From assembly GCA_902580265.1 (NCBI GenBank), contig CACHJY010000002.1:46106-110105 (forward strand): a stretch of 64,000 bases of DNA, in the 5' to 3' direction. Position 1 is the first letter of the stretch. Every line of letters starts with the position of its first letter. Source of the stretch: an uncultured Alphaproteobacteria bacterium. GTDB taxonomy: Bacteria; Pseudomonadota; Alphaproteobacteria; Rhodobacterales; Rhodobacteraceae. Below are positions 63,449-64,000 of the stretch, one piece after another. The translations under genes were made by a program, and so were the position numbers. The notes below the pieces were generated by a model. The model did no database searches. It was not told the origin of the DNA and saw only the letters and a program-made list of their open reading frames with translations.

Positions 63449-64000
63449 TCAAGAGTTTATCCATCCACCATCAACATCAACAGTGGTTCCGTTAACAAAT
63501 TCATTTTCAATAACAAAGATAATTCCTTTTGCAACCTCATCTGGTTTTCCAGCTCGCTTTATTGAGTGAGATGCTGTGGCTGAGTTTAAAAATATTCTTC
63601 TATCCTCACCTTCCTGCGAAAACATAGGCGTGTCTATTAAACCTGGCGCTACAGCATTTATTCTCTTTGGAGCAATTTCGTTTGCAACACCTCTGACTAG
63701 GTTCTCTACCGCGCCACCAACAGCAGAAAGAGCAATTTGTCCAGGCTTCATCCGCCTAGCTGGTGCACCACTGACCAAAACTATTGTACCATCCGAGCTC
63801 AAATAGTTTGTTCCATAGCGCACAACATTGGCGTAACCCCATAATTTATCGAAAGAGTTTTTAAATCCAGCCATATCCATTTCTAGAAATGGGCCAGCAG
63901 CTCTGCTTCCTCCAGTCGCAGCACTCACCAAGATTTCGAAAGGAGCATGTTTTTCAAAAATATTTTTTACTTCCTCTTCAATTCTTACATCACAGCTTTC
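63449..64000 (-). CDS. Short-chain dehydrogenase-like protein, N-terminal part missing at the window edge, catalytic tyrosine not seen
   Basis: The last 183 residues of an SDR-fold protein whose start lies beyond 64000; an apparent start at 63931 is internal. The visible part has FEILVSAAT in place of the usual NAG, LWGYANVVRYG, and RINAVAPGLIDTP, followed by NEFVNGTTVDVDGGW. Where classical SDRs have Y-x-x-x-K the sequence reads KPGQIALSAVGGA, so the catalytic tyrosine and lysine are not in place. It may bind NAD(P) without classical SDR catalysis. It is the most upstream visible gene of the minus-strand cluster, 23 bases before the GFA gene. Confidence 0.82.
   Translation of the reverse strand, partial: ESCDVRIEEEVKNIFEKHAPFEILVSAATGGSRAAGPFLEMDMAGFKNSFDKLWGYANVVRYGTNYLSSDGTIVLVSGAPARRMKPGQIALSAVGGAVENLVRGVANEIAPKRINAVAPGLIDTPMFSQEGEDRRIFLNSATASHSIKRAGKPDEVAKGIIFVIENEFVNGTTVDVDGGWINS

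Noticed and set aside
1..64000. tRNA, rRNA, insertion sequences, prophage genes, CRISPR arrays, riboswitches
   Set aside because: I looked in all gene gaps and saw no cloverleaf, transposase, phage gene or regular repeat array. Small RNAs cannot be excluded by eye.

Overview
The window is a gene-dense, clearly AT-rich stretch of bacterial chromosome. It carries the chromosome-origin region of an alphaproteobacterium, most likely a free-living, streamlined (possibly marine) lineage; I cannot name the genus. The assignment rests on classical alphaproteobacterial gene orders (hslV-hslU; a Tim44-like protein with an Smr protein; secB; aroE-coaE-dnaQ; hemE-rho-mnmE-mnmG-rsmG-parA-parB; rph-rdgB-hemW; rnd-lptC-lptA-lptB-ptsN; xseB-ispA; mutM-ech-rpsT-dnaA-dnaN-recF), an NDUFA9-like protein, an IalB-like protein and an alphaproteobacterial-type RpoH promoter in front of dnaK. 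TGA is a normal stop codon. I found no rRNA, tRNA, insertion sequence, prophage or CRISPR array. No gene-free stretch exceeds 300 bases; the longest (about 280 bases, 5552-5830) is the candidate replication origin.

Layout. 1-5551: end of hslV, hslU, a frameshifted Smr gene, a Tim44-like gene, secB and the aroE-coaE-dnaQ operon. 5552-5830: candidate oriC with one perfect and several degenerate DnaA boxes. 5831-13744: hemE, rho, mnmE, mnmG, rsmG, parA, parB, with two parS palindromes embedded in the mnmE/mnmG junction and in rsmG. 13749-22825: hemW-rdgB-rph, grpE, mutS, dnaJ and dnaK. 22956-28805: cysQ, ptsN, the lpt export genes, rnd, an NDUFA9-like gene and uppP. 28985-35112: glutamate synthase gltB (frameshifted) and gltD. 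35143-41850: cell-wall genes (mtgA, two YkuD L,D-transpeptidases, a CAP lipoprotein) with queG, rlmN and an IalB-like gene. 42019-45152: leuCDB. 45153-51745: an SDR, a phosphatase, an unrecognised tandem-barrel protein, nnr, a hydrolase, a crotonase and asd. 51777-59226: ispA-xseB, mutM, ech, rpsT, a rhodanese, dnaA, dnaN, recF. 59223-64000: a seven-gene minus-strand cluster around a selenium-binding protein/methanethiol-oxidase homologue.

Points that stand out. (1) The SBP56/MtoX-like gene sits with a rhodanese, a GFA/CENP-V-fold protein, a 2Fe-2S ferredoxin, a CoA-binding protein and an FMN alpha-hydroxy-acid dehydrogenase; this could be a methanethiol (C1-sulfur) handling unit and is the best candidate here for an undescribed system. 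(2) parA has no ATG/GTG/TTG start: it appears to begin at ATA within an ATAA overlap with rsmG, one base from the usual ATGA. (3) Two genes are broken by one base in homopolymers (smr in A11, gltB in G7). (4) An inverted repeat overlaps the predicted rpsT promoter. (5) Several convergent pairs share stop-codon bases, and usual neighbours (mltA, maf, hemH/hemJ, hrcA, hpf, dxs, gyrB) are absent from their expected places, both consistent with streamlining.
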